From positions 64,237,001 to 64,301,000 of the forward strand of contig NC_069366.1 in assembly GCF_021730395.1 (NCBI RefSeq): a stretch of 64,000 bases of DNA, written 5' to 3'. Positions within the stretch are counted from its first letter, which is position 1; each line of letters starts with the position of its first letter. A model generated the notes under the pieces. It saw only the letters and a program-made list of their open reading frames with translations, searched no databases and was not told where the DNA came from. Both the position numbers and the translations under genes were made by a program. Below, piece after piece: positions 1 through 11,900 of the stretch. The stretch comes from Mercenaria mercenaria. Its lineage: Eukaryota > Mollusca > Bivalvia > Venerida > Veneridae.

Positions 1-450
1 ATTAATAAATGCAGTTCTTTTTTAGTTAAAACCATCATTTATTCTATTTCAGACCTGTTAACCCCTTCAAAACCATGTCAGTAGTCCCCAAGTCTATGTA
101 CTTTCAATTATCCGTTTTGATTCATGTAGACAGACAGGCCCAGACAGGGCTGAAAAAATGTTTGAGCCATTTTTACGTGGTCGGTAGCAGGGTGGGTGTG
201 GGGAGGGGTGTTCCTTCCCGCTTTGAACTGCAGTCAGATTTTGAAATGGGCATTGTGGCAGGTGGTAAAAGGGCAAATGTATCAAACTGTAAAGTGGCAA
301 TATGGGGGGGGGGTGTGGGAGGATACCCCCTCCTGCAAGTAGGGTTTGGGGTATCACCACAAGGAAATTTTGAAAATGTAGACCCTTGATACAGCCTTTG
401 GTGCGATTTCTAACTGAAAATTTTATGTTTCAATTTCTAAATATTACCTA
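1..450. other. No feature recognised
   Basis: This stretch holds a G-rich run near 303-312 and open frames on both strands with no family resemblance. It may be intron or 3' flank of NCDN. Confidence 0.3.
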
Positions 451-1715
451 GATTCTTTTTAGTATTACAATATTCAAAGTATGAATGACTGTCACTTCAT
501 ATTTTTACTTTCAGGTCATGCCTCAGCACTAGAATATAAGTCTGATATTGATTCTATGTATGTATTATAAAAATAAATTCTAGAATCATTTCTGTTACAA
601 TAATATCTATCATGTCTGTTACTTTAATGTTTAAATTTCATAACACAGCTCGATATTTACCCAAAATATTATATCCGGAATTACACTTTCTTTTATACTG
701 CCAAAATCTCCAGTTTCAACAATATGTTTTACAAATTGTGATGATATGAAGACAGTTCAGCAGCAATTGGCAGTATCTGACATTGAAGTTTACGGTGAAA
801 TTATTTAAATCATTTCATAAAAAAAATTGTTTCGTTTCGTCAAAGCACTCTAACATAGACGATCTACTTTCGATTTCAAAAACTACAAGAAAATACAATT
901 TAATGTTTCGCCGATTTGTTTATTTCTCGAAAAATAAGAAATAAAATCATTTTTAAAATCAGTAGTAATTAAACAAATCAGTAAGAGCTCTTTCTCGGGA
1001 TAATTTTTCCGCTTACTGACTGCAAAAATCAAGCCATGTGTCATCATGAAAAGCAGAATGGGTGACAGTTTCATTTTTTTGCGAACCTGAATCGTAAGCA
1101 AATTATCCAAACCAGTCAAAATTCCAGAAAGGTTACGATCTAGATTCTTTCTAGTATTACAATATCCAAAGTATGACTGTCACTTCATCTTTTTACTTTC
1201 AGATCATGCCTCAGGACTAGAATACGAGTCTGACATAGATTATATGTAGGTGTAATAAAATAATTCTAGAATCATTTCTGTTACAATAATATCTATCATG
1301 TATGTTACTTGAATGTTAAAATTTCATAACACAGCTCGATATTTACCCAAAATATTATATCCGGATACGATTACACTTTTCTCCAGTTTCAACAATATAT
1401 TTTACAAATTGTGATGATACGAAGACATTTAGCAGCAATTGGCAGTATCTGACATTGAAGTTTACAGTCAAATTACCTCTTATTTAAATCTTTTCATAAA
1501 AAAGTTGTTTCGTTTCGTCAAAGCAGCCAAACATAGACAATCTACTTTCGATTTCAAAAACTACAAGAAAAAAACAATTTAATGTTTCGCCGATTTGTTT
1601 ATTTCTCGAAAAAAAAAGAATTAATATCATTTTGAATATCAGTAGTAACTAAACAAACCAGTAAGAGCTTCTTCTTCCGATAATTTATCCGTTTACTGAC
1701 TACAAAATTCAACCC
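451..1715. repeat. Imperfect direct tandem duplication, about 690-bp offset
   Basis: Two head-to-tail copies, about 451-1035 and 1143-1715, share long blocks such as CATAACACAGCTCGATATTT and TTTCGCCGATTTGTTTATTT. Each copy has a pyrimidine tract and CAG followed by a short open stretch beginning HAS-LEY-SDID before a stop. The copies differ by scattered substitutions and small indels. Confidence 0.8.
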
Positions 1716-2512
1716 ACGCAAAGTCGTAGAAGCATTGTTATAAACAGGTCAAGCGTGTTCGCCGAGAAGTGTCCTGAATGTAGTTAGGATTCATCCGCGA
1801 AGTCTTGCGGAAGAATTAACGTACTGCACATATCTTATTCGGGTCATTTAAAATGAAGCTGTCATAATTTAATTTCATCGATGTGGTAAACTCTTTGATA
1901 AGAGACATTCCAATGCTTTCAGAGGTACCCACTCAATAAAATACTAGCAGTATGTTCTGGAACTATATTTTGTCTTTCGCTGGATGTTACGCAAGCTTTG
2001 TAAGTCTGCGCAATTCATAAAATGCACAGCACAATAAATTTGTTATTTGTGCAATGATTTTAAAGATTATTTTTTGAAACGGACAGGGTAACAAATGGAT
2101 AATTTGGCTAATAAGTTAATATGCAGTTTTTATTTGAATTTGTGAACATCATATTTGCTATTTTGTGACAAAAGGGCATAAAATTCGTCACCATAATCAT
2201 ATGCGCAAATGTATTACCAAATCCCGCAGAATCGTTATGCGTGTTTATGCTTAATGAGTTACCGCGGAAGAAAATACGTGGCTTTATTCGAGTATTGCAC
2301 AATTACAAGTCATAAATATGCCAGATTACATCGTATATTGGTCATAGCAAATAGGATTGACATAAATGAACTTCATTCGATCAATGAACTCTTTGAAATT
2401 AGAGACAATCCAATGGAACTACATCACTTCGCTGTGTTGTGAGGCCATTTAAGAATGAGAAATCGTGCGCTAGCAAGGACTCGTCAAACGCTTGACAGCG
2501 TTTAGCCGACTC
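1716..2512. other. Unassigned sequence, weak internal repeat
   Basis: Stretches near 1885-1915 and 2380-2415 resemble one another (AACTCTTTGA, then AGAGACA and TCCAATG). Nothing codes convincingly on either strand. Confidence 0.25.
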
Positions 2513-2773
2513 AACAAGAGCTGTCACTAATGGTGACAAATGCCCCCGCAGCACCTTGACCTTTGACCTGGTAACCTTGACCTTTGACCTGGTGACCCCA
2601 AAGTCAGTAGGGGTCATGTACTCAATAAGTACTATCAGCATGTGAAGTTTGAAGGTACTGGGTGCAGTGGTTCGCGAGTAAAGTGCTTTCACGCAAAAAG
2701 TTAACGTTGTGACGAATGAACGAACTAACGGATGGACAGTTGAAAACTAATAAGCCTCCCTTCGGGGGCATAA
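2513..2773 (-). mobile_element. Hairpin-ended element, GCCCCC family (R7)
   Basis: Read on the minus strand, it begins at an ATGCCCCC-GGGAGGC hairpin after a T-run and ends TGGTGACAGCTCTTGTT behind a GTCACCATTAGTGAC hairpin. A copy of the same family lies at 29628-29851. It holds two perfect AGGTCA-A-AGGTCA direct repeats (TGACCTTTGACCT at 2558-2570 and 2578-2590). Confidence 0.7.
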
Positions 2774-2961
2774 AAACTGGATTAAAAAGCTGTAGGCAAT
2801 CTGTTTACTAGAAAATAATGCAAAATAGTGCTTTGTTAAAATACATTAACTATAGTTGAGTAAACATTTAGTTTTCTGCAATTAACTGGATACATACTAT
2901 GTAAATATGTAGAAAAGTAATATGGCAAAAGACTGTCATAACTAGTATATTATGTAAATAC

Positions 2962-5900
2962 CTCATCCTCAAGAAACTGTCGCCCAAGGAAGTTGACATA
3001 TGAATGGTAGGCTTGCTCACATCCATTCCATGTATCTGGTCCAAAACATGACACCACACAACATATCAGCTCATGTGCCTTCTCAAAACCTAAACATTTA
3101 ATTGATTTATAATACCATAATTTACCAACCATCTCTATTTATTTTCCCATAATTTGGTAAAATCACATTTAAACAGGATCAACAACTCTTACAGCTGCTA
3201 GAAATGGATCTTAACTTAAAAGGTATCTAACTTAGTTAAGACTCCAGCATCAAGTTGGCTGTTTCAAAGCATATTTTTAAACTGACCAACAAAAATATTG
3301 CAGTATTACTGGTAGGCTCAAAAAAGAGTAATAAAACTGAGTTTCGTAAGGTTTAAATTCTGGGATTTTCTCACGCTGTATCTCCCTCAGATTTTTGAGT
3401 AAATCACAATATTTTACAGAAGATGACCACATCCCAGCCATTTCACGATTTTTTAAAGAAAATACATGTTATCAATATATCCTGAAACACAAATTCTTAC
3501 CATAGCTCTGTGAGATAACAGCTTGGCAGAAAGTAGACACAGATTTAGCCTTGAGGAGAAATTCCAACCCAAGCTCTGACTGACATAAGCTGTTGAAACA
3601 GTCATAGGTATCATCTACCAGTTGTTTATCTTCCTCTTCTCTGAAACAGAAAAACATAACCAGATACAAATATAGTGAAACCCATCCTAAAGATCATCTA
3701 AAAACAAATATAACCTGGCTCAGTCGCACAGCTTCTCCTTTCTTCTCCAAATAAAGCTTTGTTGCTGAGTTTAAGTCTCATCACCAAAATGCAATTCATA
3801 ATTATGACTACGTTCCAGTTTTTATGGAGGAAAGTGCCCGGGGTTCCTATGGGCTTTATTCATGGGTAAAAAAGCTTCCACAAATCAGATGAAATCAGTA
3901 AGTCAAGATTATAATGACAAGTGGATTTAGTATATTGTTTAGGTTAAAGGCGTAGATAATGATAATCAAAATTTCTGTTTGATTAATAATATTTGTCATG
4001 TGTTTACGAATTGGATAAAATTATTCATCCCAAAGGCACCAGGAAATTGGATGGTAATGAGGCTTGCCGAACTACCGTCCATGCACAAGTGGCTGAGAGA
4101 CAGGTATTGCAATCCGATTTGGAAGCACATAACTGATATTTTTGGATATATTTTCTTGTATACTGTATACATATAAGCTTTTTATTCTGGTAGACAAATT
4201 TTCTTGCTTACTGTAGCACTTTAGTTTATTGAAATCCTACTGTAACAATTATACATGTTAATTTTTGTTTCCCTTGTGACTAAAATGCATTAACTGCATC
4301 AGAGTTTCAAGGTTTGACCAATATGTTTTTTGTAATATACACTTCCGATGCCCATGTTTTTGATTATATTTGAAATAGATAGTTTCTATCATGATCTCAT
4401 TTATTTACCTGGATGGAAAGTTTACCAAACTATGAAGGTGGACTCTTCACAAGCTTTCCACTGACCGAAAAGGCAAGTTGTACTAACGTCTTTAATTGAA
4501 AGGCTTTTTTCTTCTATAATAGGGGTTACTGAAATCCCCTCCCCCACCCCACCTCCCAAAAACTCATTTTAAAAACTACGAGCTGCGTTCAATAAACGCT
4601 TGATGCCCCCTTGCCGATAAAAAGCAACCCAAGTCCAAAACGAGTCCAAGGTCAAACTGAGGTCAGGTGATGTTTGAAGATGAGGAATGGTCACAGGTTA
4701 CATCTGTATTAATATCAATTCATTCTTGTAAGCGGTATTTATGCTAGGCGAAACGGTCCCATTTGGTTAACCAAGAGATGGCCCATATAAAGCAACCTAA
4801 GTCTAAAATGAGGTCAAGGTCAAACTGAGGTCAGGTGATGTCTGAAGATGAGGAATGGTCACAGGTTACATCTGCATTAGTATCAAGTCATTCTAGTAAG
4901 AGGTATTGATGCCAGACGAAACGGTCCGATTTGGTTAACCTCGTACGGACGGACGAACGGATGTTCCTACATATGAATACTTATGTGGCTACACTTTTGT
5001 TCTCTCTATTGTTCTTTCAGCCACGTAAGAGAAAAATAGCCACATAAAAGCCTTACGGAATGAATGACATCAAAGAAAAAGTACAGTTACCTGTTGTTCC
5101 TATAGCCACCTAAGTATGCAAATGTGAGCTCGGATGAACGAACGGACGAACGGACAATCACTATATGCCTCCCGCACCAGTTGATGCCGGGGGCATAAAA
5201 ACTGAATTTACATTTTGGTTATTTATTCCTTTTTTACCAAATACATAGGTCTGAATCCCTTTCCCTGTTTGTAAAACAAAATGTAAAAACTTACCCGGGA
5301 TTGAGAAGAACAATGTTGTTAAAGCTTGTAACATTTTCTGTGAGAACTGGACTGTTAGCCTGTACTCAAATAAATAAAAGACATGTTTAACAAGAGGGCC
5401 ATGATGGCCCTATATCGCTCACCTGTTATCACTGCACTTGAGGACAAGAAGGTCCTCAGAAAAAATATCTAAGTCCAAAGGACAGGAACAACAAAGGGAA
5501 GAAATTTAACCAAAAAGAAAAAAAAAAAATCTTACAAGGTATAGATATGTTAAAATACACCTAAAAATGGGAGGTACCATCCATGTTGTACCACAGAAAA
5601 CTGGTCTCGTGTTTTCCCTACGGCCAATAATAAAAAAAGTTACTTAAAATAAGCTATTTATAGTAACGTAAAAGGGAAGTAATTAAAAAAATAAATATTG
5701 TAAGTGGACAAAAGAAGGATCTGCCAAATAAATCTGTTGACATAAATGAAATTTCAGATCAGTCTCTTCATTAGTTATGGAGATATAACAATTTTAATTT
5801 GAAATAAAGGGAGGTAATTTGACATAAAATCAGTCCATAGCTATCTACCCTGATTGTCTCAGTCCAACTAATAACAATAATGAAATTTCAAATAAGTCCT

Positions 5901-8900
5901 GTAAGTACTTACTGATATAAATCCATTTTGATAATAATCAGAGGAGGTAATCAGATATAAAATAACTCTGGAACCTATGATTGGATCTGACTTGTCATGG
6001 AATCCAAGATTTCTTGTTGTTGAAGGTATTTTGGAAGTTTGTATCAAATAAAACCATAAATGAAGTCTCTATATGGCTGCAAAAGCCAAAATAGCCAATT
6101 TTGGACCTTCAAGGGGCCATAACTCTGGAACCCATGATGGAATCTGGCCAGTTGAAGAAAGGAAGCAAGATCTTGTGGTGATACAAGTTGTGTGCAAGTT
6201 TGGTTAAAATCAAATCATAAATGAAGCTGCTATTGTGCAGACAAGGTCAAAATAGCTAATTTTGGCCCTTTCAGGGGCCATAACTCTGGAACCCATAATG
6301 GGATCTGGCCAGTTCAAGAAAGAAACCGTGATCTTATGGTGATACAAGTTGTGTGCAAGTTTGGTTAAAATAGAATCATAAATGAAACTACTATCGTGCA
6401 GACAAGAAATTGTTGACGGACGCATGAAACGAACGCACGGACACACGAAGGACGAAGGGTGATCACAAAAGCTCACCTTGTCACTATGTGACAGGTGAGC
6501 TAATAAAACAAGTCTGTTGATCTGATAATTCGACATTTTAAAATAAACCGGTGTGAAATAAAGACACTGGTAACATTCAGCTTATTTGCCTGTAATAAAC
6601 TCCTTACAACTACTTAAATGAAGGTTTATGCATTTTTTTTTAATTTTAAAACTGATTTTTTGAAGATTAGGAATAATACAATAACAAATTTTTGTCAAGT
6701 GAAATCTATTATTTCATAAATTATTCATGACAAAATGTTGCAGCATTTCTTTTTCCTATCAGTATATTCTGATAAACTTAGCGTATAAGAAAGAACTCTG
6801 GTTTGTTCAACATGTGTACTTTAGAAAAGTAATGAGAATTGGATTTAAAGGCAAATTGACATCTTTAAATAACTAATACTCACAAAAGATGTCAGTAGAA
6901 TTCTTTTTTATAAGAACTAGAGACATCACTTAAAAGTGATGAACACCTCTCAGGGTTTCCGCTGCAATTCGCCAAAGTCGCCAATGGCGAAAAAAAATAA
7001 AAAATTGGCGAAAAAAGTTTTTGCTGTAGATGTATTTTTTACAATGTGTATTTCTCTGTCTTAATACTCTCCGTCTTGCCTAAAAAAATCAATATTACCC
7101 GCGGGCGTTTCCGTTCATGATACACAATACACAGCGTGTCACCAAGCGAGGGATTAGCGATTCAGCATCAATTACACAAGCTGCCACGTGCCTCTCGATC
7201 TTTGACTTTAATTTAAACATGCGATAAACCAATGACAGCTTTGGGTGTAGAACACATGACGAATTTTATCGGCAAAATTATTAAGCTCCGCCTTTACATA
7301 TGTCATCGTTGATTGAAGTAATGGCGTGGCAGTAAACAAAATTTAATGAAAGTCATGTTTCACAGACTGAATTAAAAGACAATGATAGCTAATTTATTCA
7401 TGTTTTAACAAGCGGAATCACAAAAGTAGTGTCAGAGTAACCATTTCTAAGTTATATTTTGTAGCAAAACTTCGGAATGAACGACTGACGGGACATCCGC
7501 GATAAATTCCAATAATTTTTAATAATCATGATTGGAGATTGATTTTTGCAAATTCCAATGAAAAACTGCCATAAACAAGCAGGAATAAATGGTAAAAATT
7601 AACTCTGGCCATAGAAAATAAGTTTTTTTTGTCACACATTTTCGTGACCCCAATTTCCGATTAATTTTGGTCATTCAGAGAAGACCTACCTATGCAAATA
7701 TATTTTTTAATTTTTGCCGAGAAGTACCCTGCTATTTTGGCAAAGAAATAATAACATTTTCTCAAAATTTAGACAAAGAAATACACCAGAGGCCACCATT
7801 CCATACCTGTATTTTATAATTTTTTCCAGGGGGAAAACCCTCTGACCCCCCCCAACCCCACCCCTCACACTCATAAAGAGGGTACTAAGCCCTCCTTTAC
7901 CTCATAATTTTGGACCTTAAAATGCACCAGAGGCCACCAATTCATGCCTGTATTTCAAAATGCCCCAGGGGGAAAGCCCCCTGACCCCCCACCCACTCAT
8001 CAAAAGGGTACTAATTTGCCATTATCTCAAAATTTTGAACATAAAAATGCACCAGAGGCCTTCATTTCATGCCTGTATTTCAAAAATTTCCAAGGGAGAG
8101 CCCCCTAACCCCTCCAGTGTGTTGGAGAATACACTCACAGGACGCCCCCTCCCCCTATGTGTCGTTGACTTCGATATTTTGTGGTGGAAAAAAAATTGGG
8201 GCCAGTGGAAACCCTGCCTCTGACCTTGGAGGGAATGACCCAGCTGCACCTAATACCTCATCATGATCAACATTTTTATAAAGGTTCAGAGGGATCACTC
8301 AGCTGAAGGATTTAGGACAGAGAGACTAATAAACTAATTAAAATAATGTAGAGATGGGCAGTGCAGTACTGTAACTACTACATGCCTCCTTTCAGGGCTA
8401 TAAAAGCTAATGTAATCATATAAATGCAAGGTAAGAATTGTAAAACATACAACTTCTGGTTCAGTACACAAGGCAGACAGCACTGACATTGCCACATTCT
8501 TGTAGATGTTTGGTGGACAATCATCTGGTACTTTGTCTAAAATATTCACAATTATGACAGAATGAACTCTTCAACAAACAAATCCCCCAAGCAGTCTTTT
8601 GTATCTTAGTCATTTGTTCTTCTGTCAAATGAATATGCAACCGCATGATTTATAGACTTTGCTATGTTCCTTTGTATTTTTGTTTGTTCTCTACCAGCTT
8701 ACTTTATATTTCCTGATAATTAAGTAATTCATTCTGACACAAATATGTCAGTCTTTTATATTACGATTATGGAAAAAATTTATGTTTATGGTAACAGTCT
8801 CAAAACAAGCTACGAAGAGTGGGAGTGAAATTTTTATGTACGTCTGGGTTGTCAAAGACACATATCTTTTAAGCCTTATGTTTTTCTTTTTCTTTTTTTG

Positions 8901-11900
8901 ATTTAACGTCGCACCAACACATGATAGGTTATATGGCGACTTTCAAGCTTTAATGGTGGAGGAAGACCCCAGGTGCCCCTCCGTGCATTATTTCATCGCA
9001 AGGGGGCATTTAGGCCTTATGCCATTATCAAACTTTTACAACAATAATAACCTGACAACATACTGGAAACAAAGTTTTACACTATCTAACATTTTTTCCA
9101 AAATTTTATGGCTGAAACAAACTGAAATATTGAACTGAAGGTACTAAATGGTAATGACAATTTAGTTTTACCACCTACCAAATTCTTCAATATGTTATTG
9201 ACTGAATCACAGAATATGCAGCATACAATCAAAATAATGAGCCTTAACATCTATCAACCATCCTGTAATGAAGTGAATGATCAGAACATTCAATTTGGGG
9301 ACTTGTTGCTTTTAAGCATGCTTAATTTCACTTACAGTTCTTACCTGAAATCCCACCAGTTTATTGTTCAAGTTTTACAATATTGAAAATCATAATAATT
9401 TTCTTACTAGTTTTTAGAAGCCTTGAGAAGAACTTCCCTCCAACTGCATCAAGAATTTCTCGCTTTATGCTTACATCACATGACTTGTCCTTTGTTGTCT
9501 TGGCAACCTAAATAAACAAAAGTGAATACATTTAAAACTATTTGTTGTAAATTCTATAGACTTTGATTTAATAATACTTTTCTTTTGAAATTTTAAATGC
9601 AATAAATGCCCAGCAGCCTGCAGGGGTATGATATCATAAAAGACAAAGATGGCACCCATTTAAAACTTGTAGTCGCATATCAACACCTTAAATACTAATC
9701 TTCACATGCAGTCAAACCTGTATAAAATGGCCCTGTTTGCAAGAGACACTACAGGGTTCATACAGAATTCTGTTACTCAATTTCCATGATATTTCCATGA
9801 TCTTCAGTGATTTTCCATTATACGGTAATGTATCACTTTTACATGACATTAAGGCAAATTATTGCATATAACTAAATATTAAATAGATTCATCACTAGTA
9901 CTGGTCTCAATTTTGGTAACAGGCTTAAAACAAGAGCACTGCCTTGCGGGTGTTGCCGCTCATCTGATTTTTTTTGTATAATAGAAAAATTGTCCTACCC
10001 ATGATTTTCTAAGTTCAAAAAGGGCCATAAAACTTGCAAAAAGCAGGATGGAGTTATGTTTCTTGATGTACAGAGTCAGCTTATGATGGTGAACAACAGT
10101 TGCAAGTTTCAAAGCAATAGCTTTGATAGTTTAGGAGAAAAGCTGACCTAAACATAAAACTTAACCAAGAAATCTGATATTTTTTAAGTCCAAAAGGGGC
10201 AATAATTCTTGCAAAAAGCAGGACAGAGTTAGGTTTCTTGCTGTACAGGGTCAGTTTATGATGGTGAACAAGTGTTGCAAGTTTTAAAGCAATAGCTTTG
10301 ATAGTTTAGGAGAAAAGCTGACCTAAACATAAAACTTAACCAAGAAATCTGATTTTCTAAGTCCAAAAGGGGCAATAATTCTTGTAAAAAGCATGACAGA
10401 GTTATGTTTCTTGCTGTACAGGGTCAGCTTATGATGGTGAACAACTGTTGCAAGTTTCAAAGCAATAGCTTTGATATTTTAGGAGAAAATTTGACCTAAA
10501 CATTAAACTTAACTAAGAAATCTGATATTTTCTAAGTCCAAAAGGGGCCATAATTCTTGCAAAAAGCAGGATGGAGTTATGTTTCTTGCTGTACAGGGTC
10601 AGCTATTGATGGTGAACAAGAGTTGCAAGTTTCAAAGCAATAACTTTGATAGTTTAGGAGAAAAGCTGACCTAAACATAAAACTTAACCAGGCAACGCCG
10701 ACGCCGACGCCAATCAAGTGAATAACTCATCATTTTTTTTTCAAAAAATCAGATAAGCTAAAAATAAGCTCAAATTGGCTGTCTTTTAATGTTCGTAGAA
10801 GTTTCTTTTATGGGTCGTGCCTTTCATGTGTGACTTTATTGCTGGCTCGCCCATATTTGATAAATTTATGATAGTCACAAACTGTGCTCAATGCTTTGTT
10901 GAGATCGGCCTTGAATGGTTTCAGCCATGCCTTATAGTGTTCCTCACAACACCATTCGTAATTAAATTTGCAGTTTCCTTTAGATTTACTGATATTTCAG
11001 GCTTGTCGTGGGCACTGCCATTTACTAGAAATGTTGTCGTAGCAACAGCCAGCATGGAGGTAAAATAAGCCATGTGAGACACATGTTCGTACTCAAAATG
11101 AGTGATATTTTCATGATAAAATCTATCTTTTCAAAATTCCATGATATTTCCATGACAGAGTGATTTTCCATGATATTTCCAAGATAGATTGATTTTCCAT
11201 GATATTTCCAGGTCTGTGCGAGCCCTGCACTATAATGTGTCTGTAGGACACAGGGTGTGCCCCCACAAGTACATTTGTCACAAATAAGGGGCAATAATTC
11301 AAATGTTTGCAGTCTTAAGGGGGTATAGCCTCAAAAAATATTTTATATAAAGGATTCATTATTCTAGGCCATTATACTTTCTGAGCTATGAGCATCACAA
11401 ACAAAAAATTCGCTATTTTGGCTATTTCAAGGGCCACAACTCTGTAATAAGTGCTAAGATTTTCAAGAAGATTGCCAAGTGTGCAAGGACACATCATTAT
11501 AAAGACTCATGCAAGGTTTCATGAATGTACATGATCAAATACTTTTTGAGCTAGGCACATCATTAGGTGAAAATGTGCATTTTTTACTATTTCAGGGGCC
11601 ATAACAAAAAATAAGAGGTGCACAAGTTTATATCATGATAAAGACTCATATAAGTTTTCATCAATTTATATCACTAAGGTGAAAATGTGCATTGTTTACT
11701 ATTTCAGGGGCCATAACTCTGCAAATAAGGGCCATAGACAGACAAAAAATAGAAGGTGCACAAATTCATATCATGATAAAGACTCATGCAAGGTTTAATT
11801 AATCAATCTATATGAAATACTATTTTGGACCATAACTCTGGAAATAGGGGACAGAGTCAGATGAAAAATAGGAGGTGCCGAAGTTCATATGAGCCATGCC

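Noticed and set aside
75-389. 104-codon open frame at the left edge
   Set aside because: It crosses a poly-G run and resembles no protein; the reverse strand is also open.
883-1119. Minus-strand 78-codon frame as a further NCDN exon
   Set aside because: It does not match neurochondrin, and the same region is part of the duplicated block.
10817-11068. 83-codon hydrophobic open frame
   Set aside because: It lies within the CAGGG element at 9752, has no recognisable family and no neighbouring exon.
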